From JALHVH01 sp964585685 (GTDB lineage Bacteria > Acidobacteriota > Aminicenantia > Aminicenantales > Saccharicenantaceae): DNA of 64,000 nucleotides. The stretch is from assembly GCA_964585685.1 (NCBI GenBank), contig CAZPEP010000067.1, positions 19,730 to 83,729 of the forward strand. Reading direction: 5' to 3'. The notes below the pieces were generated by a model. The model searched no databases and had not been told where the DNA came from. It saw only the letters and a list, made by a program, of their open reading frames with translations. The position numbers and the translations under genes were made by a program. Shown piece by piece: positions 56,781 through 64,000 of the stretch. How positions within the stretch are numbered: position 1 is the first letter of the stretch; each line of letters starts with the position of its first letter.

Positions 56781-57527
56781 CTATGCTTTCTCCCGGCTGG
56801 GGGGCAGGCAAGGCGGCCTTCCCAACCCGACGTTGATTTTCCCGTTGGGGAGCGGGTGCATTCCCTGCGTCCTTAATTCCTTCATCAAAGCCCGTGGAGT
56901 GCTTCCGGGCCCGGCCAGGAAGCAGACCCCCACGCTGAAGACCGTATCGACCTTGCCGGCCACCCGCCGCAGGGACGAAAGCAGGGCTCCCAGACGGCCT
57001 CTTTCGATCTCGACCTCGATGATGGCCGAGAGGACGCGCTCCTTCATGACCCCGGGGACGAACGTTCCGCGGCGCGCATCCACAAAGAGCCCGGTCAGGG
57101 GATTCCTGGGCTCGAACCGTGCTCCGGCCCCGGCGCAGACCGCCGCGACCCTCTGGATGTCGACGAAAGTCGCCGTCATCCCCGGCCGGCCCATGTCGAT
57201 GGAGACGCCGATCTGTCCCGGGCCCAGCCGGCCGGTGACGTCATTGGTCTTCATCTCTTCCGTCCCTCGGCCGGGGACGTCGGTCCCGGAGTGGACGATT
57301 ACGGGATCGCTGAAGAGGCTCCGGACGGTCCTGGGCCAGCGGAGTTTCGGGCGGACGAGGGCTCCCGGCTCCGGGCACGTGCCGAAGCGCGAGCACGTCC
57401 CGCATTCGACGCACATGTCCTGATCGATCCGGAATTTATTGGTCCGGCCGACGGCGTGTATGGCCCCCGCGGGGCAAACGTCCACGCACCTTCCACAGCC
57501 CGTACATTGTGCCTTGTCGAGGAGCAT
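56781..57527 (-). CDS. Ferredoxin-domain protein of unknown function
   Basis: 248 residues. N-terminal ferredoxin: CTGCGRCVDVCP (Cys8, 11, 14, 18) and CVECGTCSRFGTCP (Cys39, 42, 45, 51). The remaining two thirds, with DVTGRLGPGQIGVSIDMGRP and LVDARRG-like segments, have no motif I can assign. GGGGGAAGG precedes the ATG and a minus-strand promoter is visible. The following gene begins at the next base. Confidence 0.75.
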   Translation of the reverse strand: MLLDKAQCTGCGRCVDVCPAGAIHAVGRTNKFRIDQDMCVECGTCSRFGTCPEPGALVRPKLRWPRTVRSLFSDPVIVHSGTDVPGRGTEEMKTNDVTGRLGPGQIGVSIDMGRPGMTATFVDIQRVAAVCAGAGARFEPRNPLTGLFVDARRGTFVPGVMKERVLSAIIEVEIERGRLGALLSSLRRVAGKVDTVFSVGVCFLAGPGSTPRALMKELRTQGMHPLPNGKINVGLGRPPCLPPSREKA

Positions 57528-57543
57528 TCGAACCTTCCCCCCG

Positions 57544-57573
57544 TTTCTACCTTTCCAGCGGGCACGCTGTCAA
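57544..57573 (-). promoter_or_regulatory. Promoter of the ferredoxin-domain gene
   Basis: Minus strand TTGACA (plus 57568-57573), 18-base spacer, TAGAAA (plus 57544-57549), 17 bases before the ATG at 57527. Confidence 0.5.
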
Positions 57574-57629
57574 GATTCCGGACCGGTCGCTAACCACCGA
57601 TGTCAATAATTCGACGCGCGGGGGCATAG

Positions 57630-58032
57630 CTAAAAAACTGCCGGTGCCCAACGCCGCATCGCTCTTCTCTGCCTCCGGCGGAGGAACCAGAAAAGGATGA
57701 GCAGACCGCAGACCATGGCCAGCACGGGGCTCATCTCGCTGATGACGTTCCCGCTGGCGGCAAAGAGGATCGCGCCGGCGGCCGGCCGGAAGAGCGACTA
57801 GATGACGTCGTTGACGGTGTCGACCGCGGGGGTCTTGTCCACGGTGAACTCGATCGCCAGGAACACGGAGAGGAGAACGAGCACTACCGGATGGGTAAGC
57901 GCGCTCCAAGGCGCCTTGAGGGCGATGAGCCCCGTGTACCGGGCGGGCCAACAGGCCGACGATGAACAGCGGCAGATAGGCGTTGAGGCCCGTCGCCGCG
58001 GCCAGGCCGAACGCCGTGAACAGTCCCAGCAT
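57630..58032 (-). pseudogene. DUF4126 membrane protein gene, broken by a 4-bp duplication and an amber codon
   Basis: The start MLGLFTAFGLAAATGLNAYL and FIVGLLAR is in frame. Then CCCG occurs twice in tandem and shifts the frame; without the extra four bases the sequence continues as YTGLIALKAPWSALTHP and VVLVLLSVFLAIEF. At 57798-57800 an in-frame TAG stands where VNDVIQSLFRPAAG would be expected (CAG to TAG). The last part, ISEMSPVLAMVCGLLILFWF, is intact to a stop at 57630. Last gene of the minus-strand envelope operon. Confidence 0.75.
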
Positions 58033-58051
58033 CTCGGGGAGGCCGTTCCTC

Positions 58052-58492
58052 TTAAGAGATCTTCGGGATCTTCAGTTTCTGGCCGACCTTGATGCTGTCG
58101 GGGTTGCTCAGGATGTCCCTGTTGGCCTCGAAGATCTTCGGGCAGAGGCTGGCCTTTCCGTAAAAACGCTGGGCGATGGCCCCCAGCGTGTCGCCGGGCT
58201 TGACGACATAGACCGTTCCCTCCACAGTCGCCGCCGTCGCCGGGGGAGGGACGGGGGGCACGGCTTGAGGCTCCTTGATCCGGATTCCGTTAAAGGTGTT
58301 TTCGGTGTTCACCATCCTGTTGAATTCCGTCATGACCTGGCCCTTGACACCCATGCTGTCGGCTAGGCCCTCGAGCGTCACGATTGTGCCGTATATCGTG
58401 GCCTTCAGATCGTGGATGCCGATTCCGGACTTGTTGATGGCGGCCACCGCGTCCTGGACCTTCTCGCTGAACGATTTTACGAAAATTCCCAC
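58052..58492 (-). CDS. LysM protein of the YgaU/Kbp type
   Basis: 146 residues, GTG start with AGGAG upstream. N-terminal half (VKSFSEKVQDAVAAINKSG, IYGTIVTLEGLADSMGVKGQ) resembles a BON domain; after a Pro-rich linker, a LysM domain (YVVKPGDTLGAIAQRFYG, PKIFEANRDILSNPDSIKVG) ends the protein. This is the layout of E. coli YgaU/Kbp, a potassium-binding protein. No signal peptide. Lies between the small basic protein and the broken DUF4126 gene. Confidence 0.85.
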   Translation of the reverse strand: MGIFVKSFSEKVQDAVAAINKSGIGIHDLKATIYGTIVTLEGLADSMGVKGQVMTEFNRMVNTENTFNGIRIKEPQAVPPVPPPATAATVEGTVYVVKPGDTLGAIAQRFYGKASLCPKIFEANRDILSNPDSIKVGQKLKIPKIS

Positions 58493-58529
58493 GAAACTTC
58501 TCCTGTCGAACTCCCGCGAGGTCCCGTCG

Positions 58530-58691
58530 TTACTTCGTCTTGACTTTGGCCGCCTCGGCCCGGCTCTTCTTCATGATGTCCGCGCGCTGGGCGCGTTCGT
58601 AGGTCTGGATGTCCACGAAGCGGCCCTTGGCGTCTCTGACGGCGTACAGCTTCTTGCCCGTCCGGCCCGGGTGCGTTGTCCTCTTCATCAT
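58530..58691 (-). CDS. Small basic protein (53 residues), unknown function
   Basis: The frame starts MMKRTTHPGRTGKKLYAVRD, continues GRFVDIQTYERAQRADIMKK and ends KVKTK. It begins with ATGATG after a GAGGAACT spacing, and stops 38 bp before the LysM gene. The Lys/Arg-rich, low-hydrophobic composition and strict fit within the operon favour a real gene. I know of similar short hypothetical proteins but no function. Confidence 0.65.
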   Translation of the reverse strand: MMKRTTHPGRTGKKLYAVRDAKGRFVDIQTYERAQRADIMKKSRAEAAKVKTK

Positions 58692-58801
58692 AGTTCCTCA
58701 TCCCTTGCTAAGCGGAATTCGGGAAACGGATATCCGCACGTTAAGATCCGACTTCCCCTTTTAGGAGGCACTGATACTCACGGCCCGCGGGCGCTGTCAA
58801 A

Positions 58802-59398
58802 TCAGGAAGCAGGCTTCCGGACCCACTTGCCGTCGTCCTGCTGGACCCACCAGCCGGGGGCGGAGCTGGCGATCCAACTCTCGGCGAAGATCTTCTGGAC
58901 GCGGGCGATCTGGGAGGCCTCGATGTTGAGGGCCTTGGCTACTTCCGCGTAAAGCTTCGTCCGGTCGCCGTCCTCGTCCTTGACCAGCTTCCGCAGGGCC
59001 GCCTTGGCCTGGAGGTTGAGGCCCGCCTCGTCGCGGATCTCGACGAGGCCGTTGTTTGTTTCTCCGACGTTGCCGCCGTCATAATAGGGTTTGAGCTCGG
59101 CGAAGCGCTTCTTCATGGCCTCTTTGAGGGCGCGGATGGCCGGCGTCGAAACATTCGTCGCCTCCTGGGCGAAGGCGGCGGGGACGAACGTAAACGAAGA
59201 GGACCCGGGAAAAGCCGGCAATTGCGATCGGGATTCCCCGTCCTTCTTCTTCTGTTCCTGCTGGCGGATCTCGTCGACGATCTCTTCGGCGGTCTTCTTG
59301 ACCGTCGCTTCCGGGAAGTAGATGTTGACCGTGATGCAGGCCAGGACGAAGGTCAGGCCCACGGCCGCGAGGCTTCCCAGGGCGTATCGTTTTTTCAT
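58802..59398 (-). CDS. YdbL-like (DUF1318) lipoprotein
   Basis: About 198 residues. Lipobox LAC (Cys near residue 21) followed by ITVNIYFPEATVKKTAEEIV, then EAMKKRFAELKPYYDGGNVG and GLVEIRDEAGLNLQAKAALR, the DUF1318 signature of YdbL. E. coli YdbL regulates the YdbH-YnbE lipid-transfer bridge. Here no separate YnbE gene is visible, and this lipoprotein follows the AsmA-like gene by 26 bp. GGAGAG precedes the ATG at 59398. Confidence 0.83.
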   Translation of the reverse strand: MKKRYALGSLAAVGLTFVLACITVNIYFPEATVKKTAEEIVDEIRQQEQKKKDGESRSQLPAFPGSSSFTFVPAAFAQEATNVSTPAIRALKEAMKKRFAELKPYYDGGNVGETNNGLVEIRDEAGLNLQAKAALRKLVKDEDGDRTKLYAEVAKALNIEASQIARVQKIFAESWIASSAPGWWVQQDDGKWVRKPAS

Positions 59399-59424
59399 GG
59401 TTCTCTCCTCCATGCGACGCCGGA

Positions 59425-62400
59425 TTAGTTCTCGGATTGACCGACCCGCTTGAGCCGGCCGGTCATTTCCTTGAAGCTGATCTTCTTCTCGGGCATGCGG
59501 TTCACCACATTTATACCAAAAAGCGGGGGCTTCTTCACCAGGTATTCGACGCCCCCCTCGCGGATCGTCCCGTTGAGGCTGAAAGTGTCGTTGCGGAGCG
59601 TGCTGACGATGCCCAGCTTCCGGTAGCGGAACCCACGGATGAAACGCATCCAGAACGCGCCCGTCCCGGCCGAGGCCTGCTGTCCCGAACTCAAGACGGT
59701 CAGGTTGTCCACGGCCTTGAGGCTGAAGGTCTGCGGGACGCCCTTGCGGGGCACGGACTCGATGCGGAGATCGAAGCGCGCGGGCTGACCGTAAGAAATG
59801 ACGAGACCGCGGATATCACCCCGGATGATCCCGGTCACCTCGCCGAACGGGACCTCGTCGGTGAGCTTCTTCAGGTCGAGATCGATAAGGTCCACGTTGA
59901 GGGAGATCGAGCGGCCCGGGGTGAACGGATCGGCGATGGCGAGGTCCCGCAGGACCACTTTGCCGCCGAAGACGTCCGCCTCGCCCCGGCCGGAGAAGGC
60001 GATCTCCCGGGAACCGATGTCGAGGAGAGGGAAATCGGCCCGCACCTTGCCCGTCAGCTTGAACCGGGACGAGGGGATCGGGAACTTGGAGATGTCGAGT
60101 TCGCGCAGGGCGAGGGAGCCGGTTCCCCGGAACGAGCCCGTTCCGGGGTCGACACGGAAGACCGTCCGGCCAAGCTCGAACTGGCCGCCGAAGAGCTCGA
60201 GCGAGAGGGGTTCGACGGCGAACGCGTTGGCTCCGACGTGCAGGGAAACGGCCACCGGCTTCAGGGTTAGAAGGGGGTTTCGGAATTCGCCGATGCGAAG
60301 GAAGCCCTCTTCGGGGAGCGGACTGTCCGCCGGAGCCGTCGCGGATACCGCGGATTCATAACGGATCGGTATGTCGGCCGTGATACCGAGGAGGCGGGTC
60401 TCGGAAGATGGGAGGATGATGTTCGTGTCGGCGAGCGTGAGTTTCCCCTCGATCGAGAGTGCGTTGTTCGCTTCGCGGGCCAGAAGCGCCGTGCCAAATG
60501 TTCCATCGAGGCTCATCCGGCTCGCCTGGGCCGACCCGGCCTGGCCTGTGAGCGAATAGAGCGGCCCCAGGCTCAGCCGCGAGTCGATCTTGAGGGCGAA
60601 AGCGGCTGAGGGGCGGGTATGGAGTGAGCCGGAGACGTTGATCTCCCCGATCGTAGGAAACAGGAATCGGGCCGCGAAACCTTCCAGGCCGCTCGAGCCG
60701 GGATCATAGCGGCCGGAGAACGTCGCTTTGAGAGGATGCTTGCTCCAGGAGATATAGACCGTTTTCCAGAGGGATTCGCCCTGCCCGATATCGAGGCCTC
60801 CCGTGAACGAGACCCCTTCCGAAGCCGCCCATGACCCTTCGAACGTCAGCGCGGGTTCGAGCCCTTCGCTCGCGATCGTGAACGAGGGGTCGTTGAACCG
60901 GGCCTGGGCCAGGGATACGGCACCCGAGAATCGCCATCCTTCCGGGGCCGAGGAGGGGCGGCGGGCTTCGAGCGAGAGGTCGGCCGTTCCGCCGACGTCC
61001 CAGGCGGCGAGGCTTTCCGGGAGGAACGGCGATACGAGCGTGCGTACGGCGGGGATGTCGAGGCCTTTGCTATCGAGACGGAACTCGACTGTGGGGGGGG
61101 GGCCCGACCCGAGCCGTCCCGTCAGGACGACGGGTACGATATCTGGGAGGCCGGAAATAAGAGCATTCACGACCGCCGTTTTCCGGGCGAGGTCCAGACG
61201 CGCTTTTCCGGAAAGGGTGATCTTGTCGAACGCGATCCTCTTGCCGGGTGCCGCGTCGAGTTCGACGCCCTTGAGCGTGGCGTCAAGACGGGAGATGCTC
61301 GCGGCTCGCTTCGTCGCCGTCCCGACGAGTCGGACCTCGGTACTCCCGACGACGAACTGATCCCGAGCGATCTTTCCGGTGTTTGAACGGATATCGGCCC
61401 AGAGCCTCGGATCGCGAGACGGGCCGGTCGCTTTTAGACGGCCGGAGATCCCGAAATGGAGGGGAACTCCGGCGATGACGCCGTCGAGTTTCACCCCATC
61501 GAGAACGAGGGAGCCGTCGAAGAAATCCCCCCTTCCCCCCTTTTCCAAAGGGGGGTCAATCATGCCCTTTCCCCCCTTTTCCAAAGGGGAGGCAATGACT
61601 GGCTGCTCCGTTTCCAGAGGGGGCGAGATCTCGGACGGCTCAGATACCCCCCTTTTCAAAAGGGGGGTTGGGGGGGATTTTCCGCTCAAAAGCGCTTTCG
61701 TGGAGTGGGCGAGATCGTATCGGCCCGTAAGCTTGGCATTGCCCCGAAGCCGGGTGCCGCGGAATTCTGAACGGATCCCGTTAAATGAGGCGGTCCCCGA
61801 TAACGAGATCCTCGACGCTCCGTTCGAGCTAGAGAAATGGGACTTGGCCACAAGTTCGGCCTCGCCTTGGAGCCGGATGCCCCGGAGCTCTTCGGGGAAT
61901 CGGGGCCCGAGGCGGGCGGCCAGGTTCTCGAGCTTTTCGAACCGGGCGCGGACCTCGGTTTCCAAGCTGATGCCGTGAGCAAAATTGCCTTGGCCCGTCG
62001 CGTCGAGAACGAGGAGGCCGGGGACGTCTATCTTCAGCCCGGTCATTGCGAACGTCCGCGCTGCCATATCCAACCGGCCCTTCAGATCGATCACAGCGCT
62101 ATCGAACGATTCGTCGATGCCGGTCGCCGATATGCGCGGAGAATCGAGAGAGAAGGCGCCTTCAATGCCTGGGGACGATGCCAGCCGTAAAGTGCCTGAA
62201 GAGCTTAGGCCGCTTTTCAGACCGAGCGTGCGGACCTTATCCCTGACGTCCATGACGCAGGGCCCGATGGAATAGGCGACGGTCCCGTCGGTGACTTGCG
62301 GCGTGATCGTGATTTCGAGATCCTCCAGATCCGCTTCTTGGGAGATGAGCGAGACGGAAAGGCGGGCGTTCGTGACGGATACGCGACGGGTCCAGGCCAA

Positions 62401-62823
62401 AGCGTCCGACGCCTGTTTGACGAGCGCAACCAGGTCCACCGGCTCTCTGGACGCGGCCTTTTCCTCGATGCGGACGACGAGGCCGTCCACCTCGATCGTT
62501 TCGAGGGCGGGCTTCCGTCCGCGAATGAACTTCCGGACGTCTCCCCTGGCTTCGAGGCGCGCAACGGAAGCCGTCATTTTAAGATAAGCGTTCTCTTGGC
62601 CGAGCTCGAGCGAATCGGCAGTGACGCGCAAGGGGAAAAGCTCATAGTCGAGCTTGCCGAGGCGAACCGTCATCCCCGTTCTTTTTACGAGCTGGCTGCG
62701 GACGACTCTCTCGACGAGCGGCTTGTCGAAGAGGAAAAGAAGGGCCGCGGCGACGAGGATGAGAACGACGCAGCCGGCGGCGACGGCCCCGATCCGAAGG
62801 ATCCTCCCGAGCGCCCTTTTCAC
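59425..62823 (-). CDS. AsmA/YdbH-like envelope-spanning protein
   Basis: 1132 residues. Single N-terminal membrane span at about 11-31, then a long beta-rich body of repeated strands. The C-terminal region (GEADVFGGKVVLRDLAI, GEVTGIIRGDIRGLVISYG, VPRKGVPQTFSLKAV) matches the YdbH/AsmA-like end. Such proteins form hydrophobic grooves bridging inner and outer membrane for phospholipid transfer. Followed by the YdbL-like lipoprotein, as in the ydbH-ynbE-ydbL operon of enterics. A palindromic repeat adds about 53 in-frame residues near residue 390-440. Confidence 0.85.
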   Translation of the reverse strand: MKRALGRILRIGAVAAGCVVLILVAAALLFLFDKPLVERVVRSQLVKRTGMTVRLGKLDYELFPLRVTADSLELGQENAYLKMTASVARLEARGDVRKFIRGRKPALETIEVDGLVVRIEEKAASREPVDLVALVKQASDALAWTRRVSVTNARLSVSLISQEADLEDLEITITPQVTDGTVAYSIGPCVMDVRDKVRTLGLKSGLSSSGTLRLASSPGIEGAFSLDSPRISATGIDESFDSAVIDLKGRLDMAARTFAMTGLKIDVPGLLVLDATGQGNFAHGISLETEVRARFEKLENLAARLGPRFPEELRGIRLQGEAELVAKSHFSSSNGASRISLSGTASFNGIRSEFRGTRLRGNAKLTGRYDLAHSTKALLSGKSPPTPLLKRGVSEPSEISPPLETEQPVIASPLEKGGKGMIDPPLEKGGRGDFFDGSLVLDGVKLDGVIAGVPLHFGISGRLKATGPSRDPRLWADIRSNTGKIARDQFVVGSTEVRLVGTATKRAASISRLDATLKGVELDAAPGKRIAFDKITLSGKARLDLARKTAVVNALISGLPDIVPVVLTGRLGSGPPPTVEFRLDSKGLDIPAVRTLVSPFLPESLAAWDVGGTADLSLEARRPSSAPEGWRFSGAVSLAQARFNDPSFTIASEGLEPALTFEGSWAASEGVSFTGGLDIGQGESLWKTVYISWSKHPLKATFSGRYDPGSSGLEGFAARFLFPTIGEINVSGSLHTRPSAAFALKIDSRLSLGPLYSLTGQAGSAQASRMSLDGTFGTALLAREANNALSIEGKLTLADTNIILPSSETRLLGITADIPIRYESAVSATAPADSPLPEEGFLRIGEFRNPLLTLKPVAVSLHVGANAFAVEPLSLELFGGQFELGRTVFRVDPGTGSFRGTGSLALRELDISKFPIPSSRFKLTGKVRADFPLLDIGSREIAFSGRGEADVFGGKVVLRDLAIADPFTPGRSISLNVDLIDLDLKKLTDEVPFGEVTGIIRGDIRGLVISYGQPARFDLRIESVPRKGVPQTFSLKAVDNLTVLSSGQQASAGTGAFWMRFIRGFRYRKLGIVSTLRNDTFSLNGTIREGGVEYLVKKPPLFGINVVNRMPEKKISFKEMTGRLKRVGQSEN
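61523..61680. repeat. Palindromic repeat cluster inserted in frame in the AsmA-like gene
   Basis: About 158 bp with AAATCCCCCC at one end and GGGGGGATTT at the other. It holds repeated hairpins of the type CCCCCTTTTCCAAAGGGG, at about 61537-61556, 61571-61590 and 61646-61667. It is translated into repeated PPLEKGGRGDF, SPLEKGGKGM and PTPLLKRGV. The reading frame stays open on both sides. The base composition and the peptide are unlike the rest of the protein. It is a typical mobile intragenic palindrome. Confidence 0.8.
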
Positions 62824-62910
62824 GCTGAGATTATGAGGGGTCGGGTCTCGATTTTCAAGAGCCTTGGATAGAGAAGCCGGATGCCTTTAGCGCCAGGGCC
62901 AAAAACCCTT

Positions 62911-62930
62911 GAAAATTGGGACCCGTGCCT
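62911..62930. repeat. Inverted repeat left of the methyltransferase gene
   Basis: AAAATTGGGACCCGTGCC at 62912-62929 is nearly the reverse complement of GGGGTCAGGTCCCAATATTC at 63841-63860. These motifs resemble the ends found beside REP-associated or IS200-type elements. Confidence 0.4.
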
Positions 62931-63078
62931 TTATGATGACGCCGGGACGCCATCGACCAAATCCGCCAGAACGCTGGGTCGAGCACGAAGCAGAGACGCC
63001 CCCGCGAAATTGTCCTTGTTCTTTCCCCTGGGCCGCATTATGCTTTTGGGCAAAAAGAGAGCGAGGGAGGATGGAGAC

Positions 63079-63894
63079 ATGAGCATGAACAACCGCACAT
63101 GGACGCGATTCTCCCCCATGCGTTTCATCTATGCGTTCAGCCGGCTGAACTTCCGCCGGATGGAAGAGTGCGCGACGATCATCCGTTGGCTGGACGCCCG
63201 ACAGGGGGAGCATATTCTGGACATCGGCTGCGGTGACGGGGCCTACGATAAAAAGATCTCCGGATCCGGGGCCACGGTCCAGGGGATCGATATCCACGAG
63301 AGACGGCTTTCGGCGGCCAGGAAATATTATCAGACCGACGGGACGGAGTACCACTTCATGGACGCGTCGCGCTTGGACTTTCCCGATGCCTCCTTCGACA
63401 AAGCCATGAGCCTGTGCGTCGTCGAGCACCTCGGGGACGATGAGTTGGTGATGCGAAACGTCGCTCGGGCCTTGAAACCCGGTGGCCTTTTCGTATTTTC
63501 GGCGGATAGCCTCTCCACCCCCGGGATCACGCCCGACGAGAGGACCCGTCATCAGCGGAAGTACGCTGTGAACACTTTTTATACTGTCGATATTGTGCGG
63601 GAAAAGCTCGCCCAGGCCGGCTTCGAAATCGTCGAAACACGATATATATTATCCTCGCCCCGGGACCTTAAGTTCGTCAGGCTCTCCTGGAAGCTCGACA
63701 GGCTTCCAGGCGTGCTCCGATTCCTAAGGCTTGCGGGCTACGCGGCACTGGGAACGGCGCGGAAGGTTGCCTCGATGTCATCGCGGAACAGACCCTCATC
63801 TTCCGAGGGCGGATTGACCCTCCTCGTCAAAGCCCGGAAAGGGGTCAGGTCCCAATATTCACAGGACTTCCCCCAAAAAACAGGGCTGATTTAG
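63079..63894 (+). CDS. SAM-dependent class I methyltransferase
   Basis: About 271 residues. Motif I ILDIGCGDGAYDKK (about 47-59), motif II acid in VQGIDIHERR, HFMDASRLDFPDASFDKAM and VVEHLGDDELVMRNVARALK with PGGLFVF. The start at 63079 follows GGGAGG; an ATG at 63040 is possible. The last 20 or so residues are read from repeat DNA (KGVRSQYSQDFPQKTGLI). Substrate unknown; it is a single gene in a GC-rich gap between the AsmA-like gene and the window end. Confidence 0.82.
   Translation: MSMNNRTWTRFSPMRFIYAFSRLNFRRMEECATIIRWLDARQGEHILDIGCGDGAYDKKISGSGATVQGIDIHERRLSAARKYYQTDGTEYHFMDASRLDFPDASFDKAMSLCVVEHLGDDELVMRNVARALKPGGLFVFSADSLSTPGITPDERTRHQRKYAVNTFYTVDIVREKLAQAGFEIVETRYILSSPRDLKFVRLSWKLDRLPGVLRFLRLAGYAALGTARKVASMSSRNRPSSSEGGLTLLVKARKGVRSQYSQDFPQKTGLI
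63841..63860. repeat. Inverted repeat right of the methyltransferase gene
   Basis: GGGGTCAGGTCCCAATATTC; partner of the copy at 62911-62930. It is translated as the end of the methyltransferase. Confidence 0.4.
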
Positions 63895-63984
63895 CCTAAG
63901 TTTTGTTTTATCTATCAGATGCATGGGATTCCATGTGGAATCGTAAAAATGGGGGTACTTTCAAGTAAAATGGGGTCTCACACC

Positions 63985-64000
63985 ATGCCAAGCCTGACCG
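63985..64000 (+). CDS. Possible start of a REP-associated (Y1) transposase, cut by the window end
   Basis: ATG at 63985 begins MPSLT, like the usual MPRLxR start of RAYT-type transposases, and follows the GGGGTCTCACA type of repeat. Only five codons are visible, so this is a guess from context. Confidence 0.15.

Noticed and set aside
56152..56811. A 219-codon minus frame overlapping the Cys-rich gene in another phase
   Set aside because: The phase starting at 56780 begins right after the ferredoxin stop and has conserved-looking Cys motifs, whereas this one is Arg/Pro-rich.
57798..57800. Amber codon read as pyrrolysine
   Set aside because: The site corresponds to a simple CAG to TAG change in a membrane protein that also has a frameshift; neither MttB gene here contains an in-frame TAG and no pyl genes are visible.
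57547..58032. Intact 161-codon protein starting MLGLFTAFGL
   Set aside because: Only the first 30 or so residues are protein-like; afterwards the natural DUF4126 sequence continues in another frame, so this is a frameshifted pseudogene.
61523..61680. CRISPR or tandem repeat array
   Set aside because: Repeat units are short palindromes with irregular spacing and no spacers of constant length; it is translated in frame.

Overview
The window looks like a chromosomal segment of a GC-rich, Gram-negative, heterotrophic bacterium. The best guess, from gene content alone, is Acidobacteriota, perhaps Candidatus Aminicenantes. The evidence is four Oar-like TonB-dependent receptors that each end in phenylalanine, many secreted peptidases with Sec or Tat signals, lipoproteins with clear lipoboxes, and few but strong sigma70-type promoters (TTGACA, 16-18 bases, TATAAT-like). 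No rRNA, tRNA, CRISPR array or intact insertion sequence was seen.

From 1 to 16.6 kb there is a 5'-truncated TonB receptor, a PhzF/M28 pair, an ankyrin lipoprotein followed by a Tat-exported histone-deacetylase-like amidohydrolase, a second TonB receptor divergent from an MttB-family methyltransferase, an MFS transporter, and a three-gene operon joined by ATGA overlaps: lysine 2,3-aminomutase, M20 deacylase and YfcC-type transporter. From 16.8 to 20.2 kb there is a membrane Ser/Thr kinase with TPRs, whose 3' end runs into an IS91-type transposase scrap. From 20.2 to 31.4 kb two tandem P1 (DmpA-like) peptidases, an APC permease and a second MttB-family protein form an operon, followed by a YheO-type regulator, a third TonB receptor and a subtilase.

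From 31.4 to 46.7 kb there are two unusual M28 peptidases around a divergent metzincin, then a second YheO regulator, TonB receptor and peptidase (S9) module, a DUF362 protein and a DUF6599-like protein. From 46.8 to 57.5 kb there are a beta-CASP-like hydrolase, an S15 hydrolase, a DUF362-ferredoxin, a nucleotidyltransferase overlapping a CDP-alcohol phosphatidyltransferase, a GlsB-like protein, SppA, and a convergent set of an acyl-adenylating enzyme with two iron-sulfur or cysteine-rich proteins. From 57.6 to 64 kb there is a minus-strand envelope operon (AsmA/YdbH-like, YdbL-like lipoprotein, small basic protein, LysM protein, broken DUF4126 gene) and a methyltransferase flanked by repeat sequence.

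Read together, the first 50 kb looks like a protein and peptide scavenging locus: exported peptidases produce fragments, Oar-like receptors act at the outer membrane, inner-membrane permeases import products, and cytosolic enzymes process amino acids and perhaps methylated amines. The most interesting points are the two parallel regulator-receptor-peptidase modules with AT-rich palindromes over the regulator promoters, a P1 pair whose second member has Ala instead of the nucleophile Ser, an M28 paralogue without the catalytic Glu pair, two non-pyrrolysine MttB proteins without a local corrinoid protein, and a palindromic repeat inserted in frame in the AsmA-like gene.
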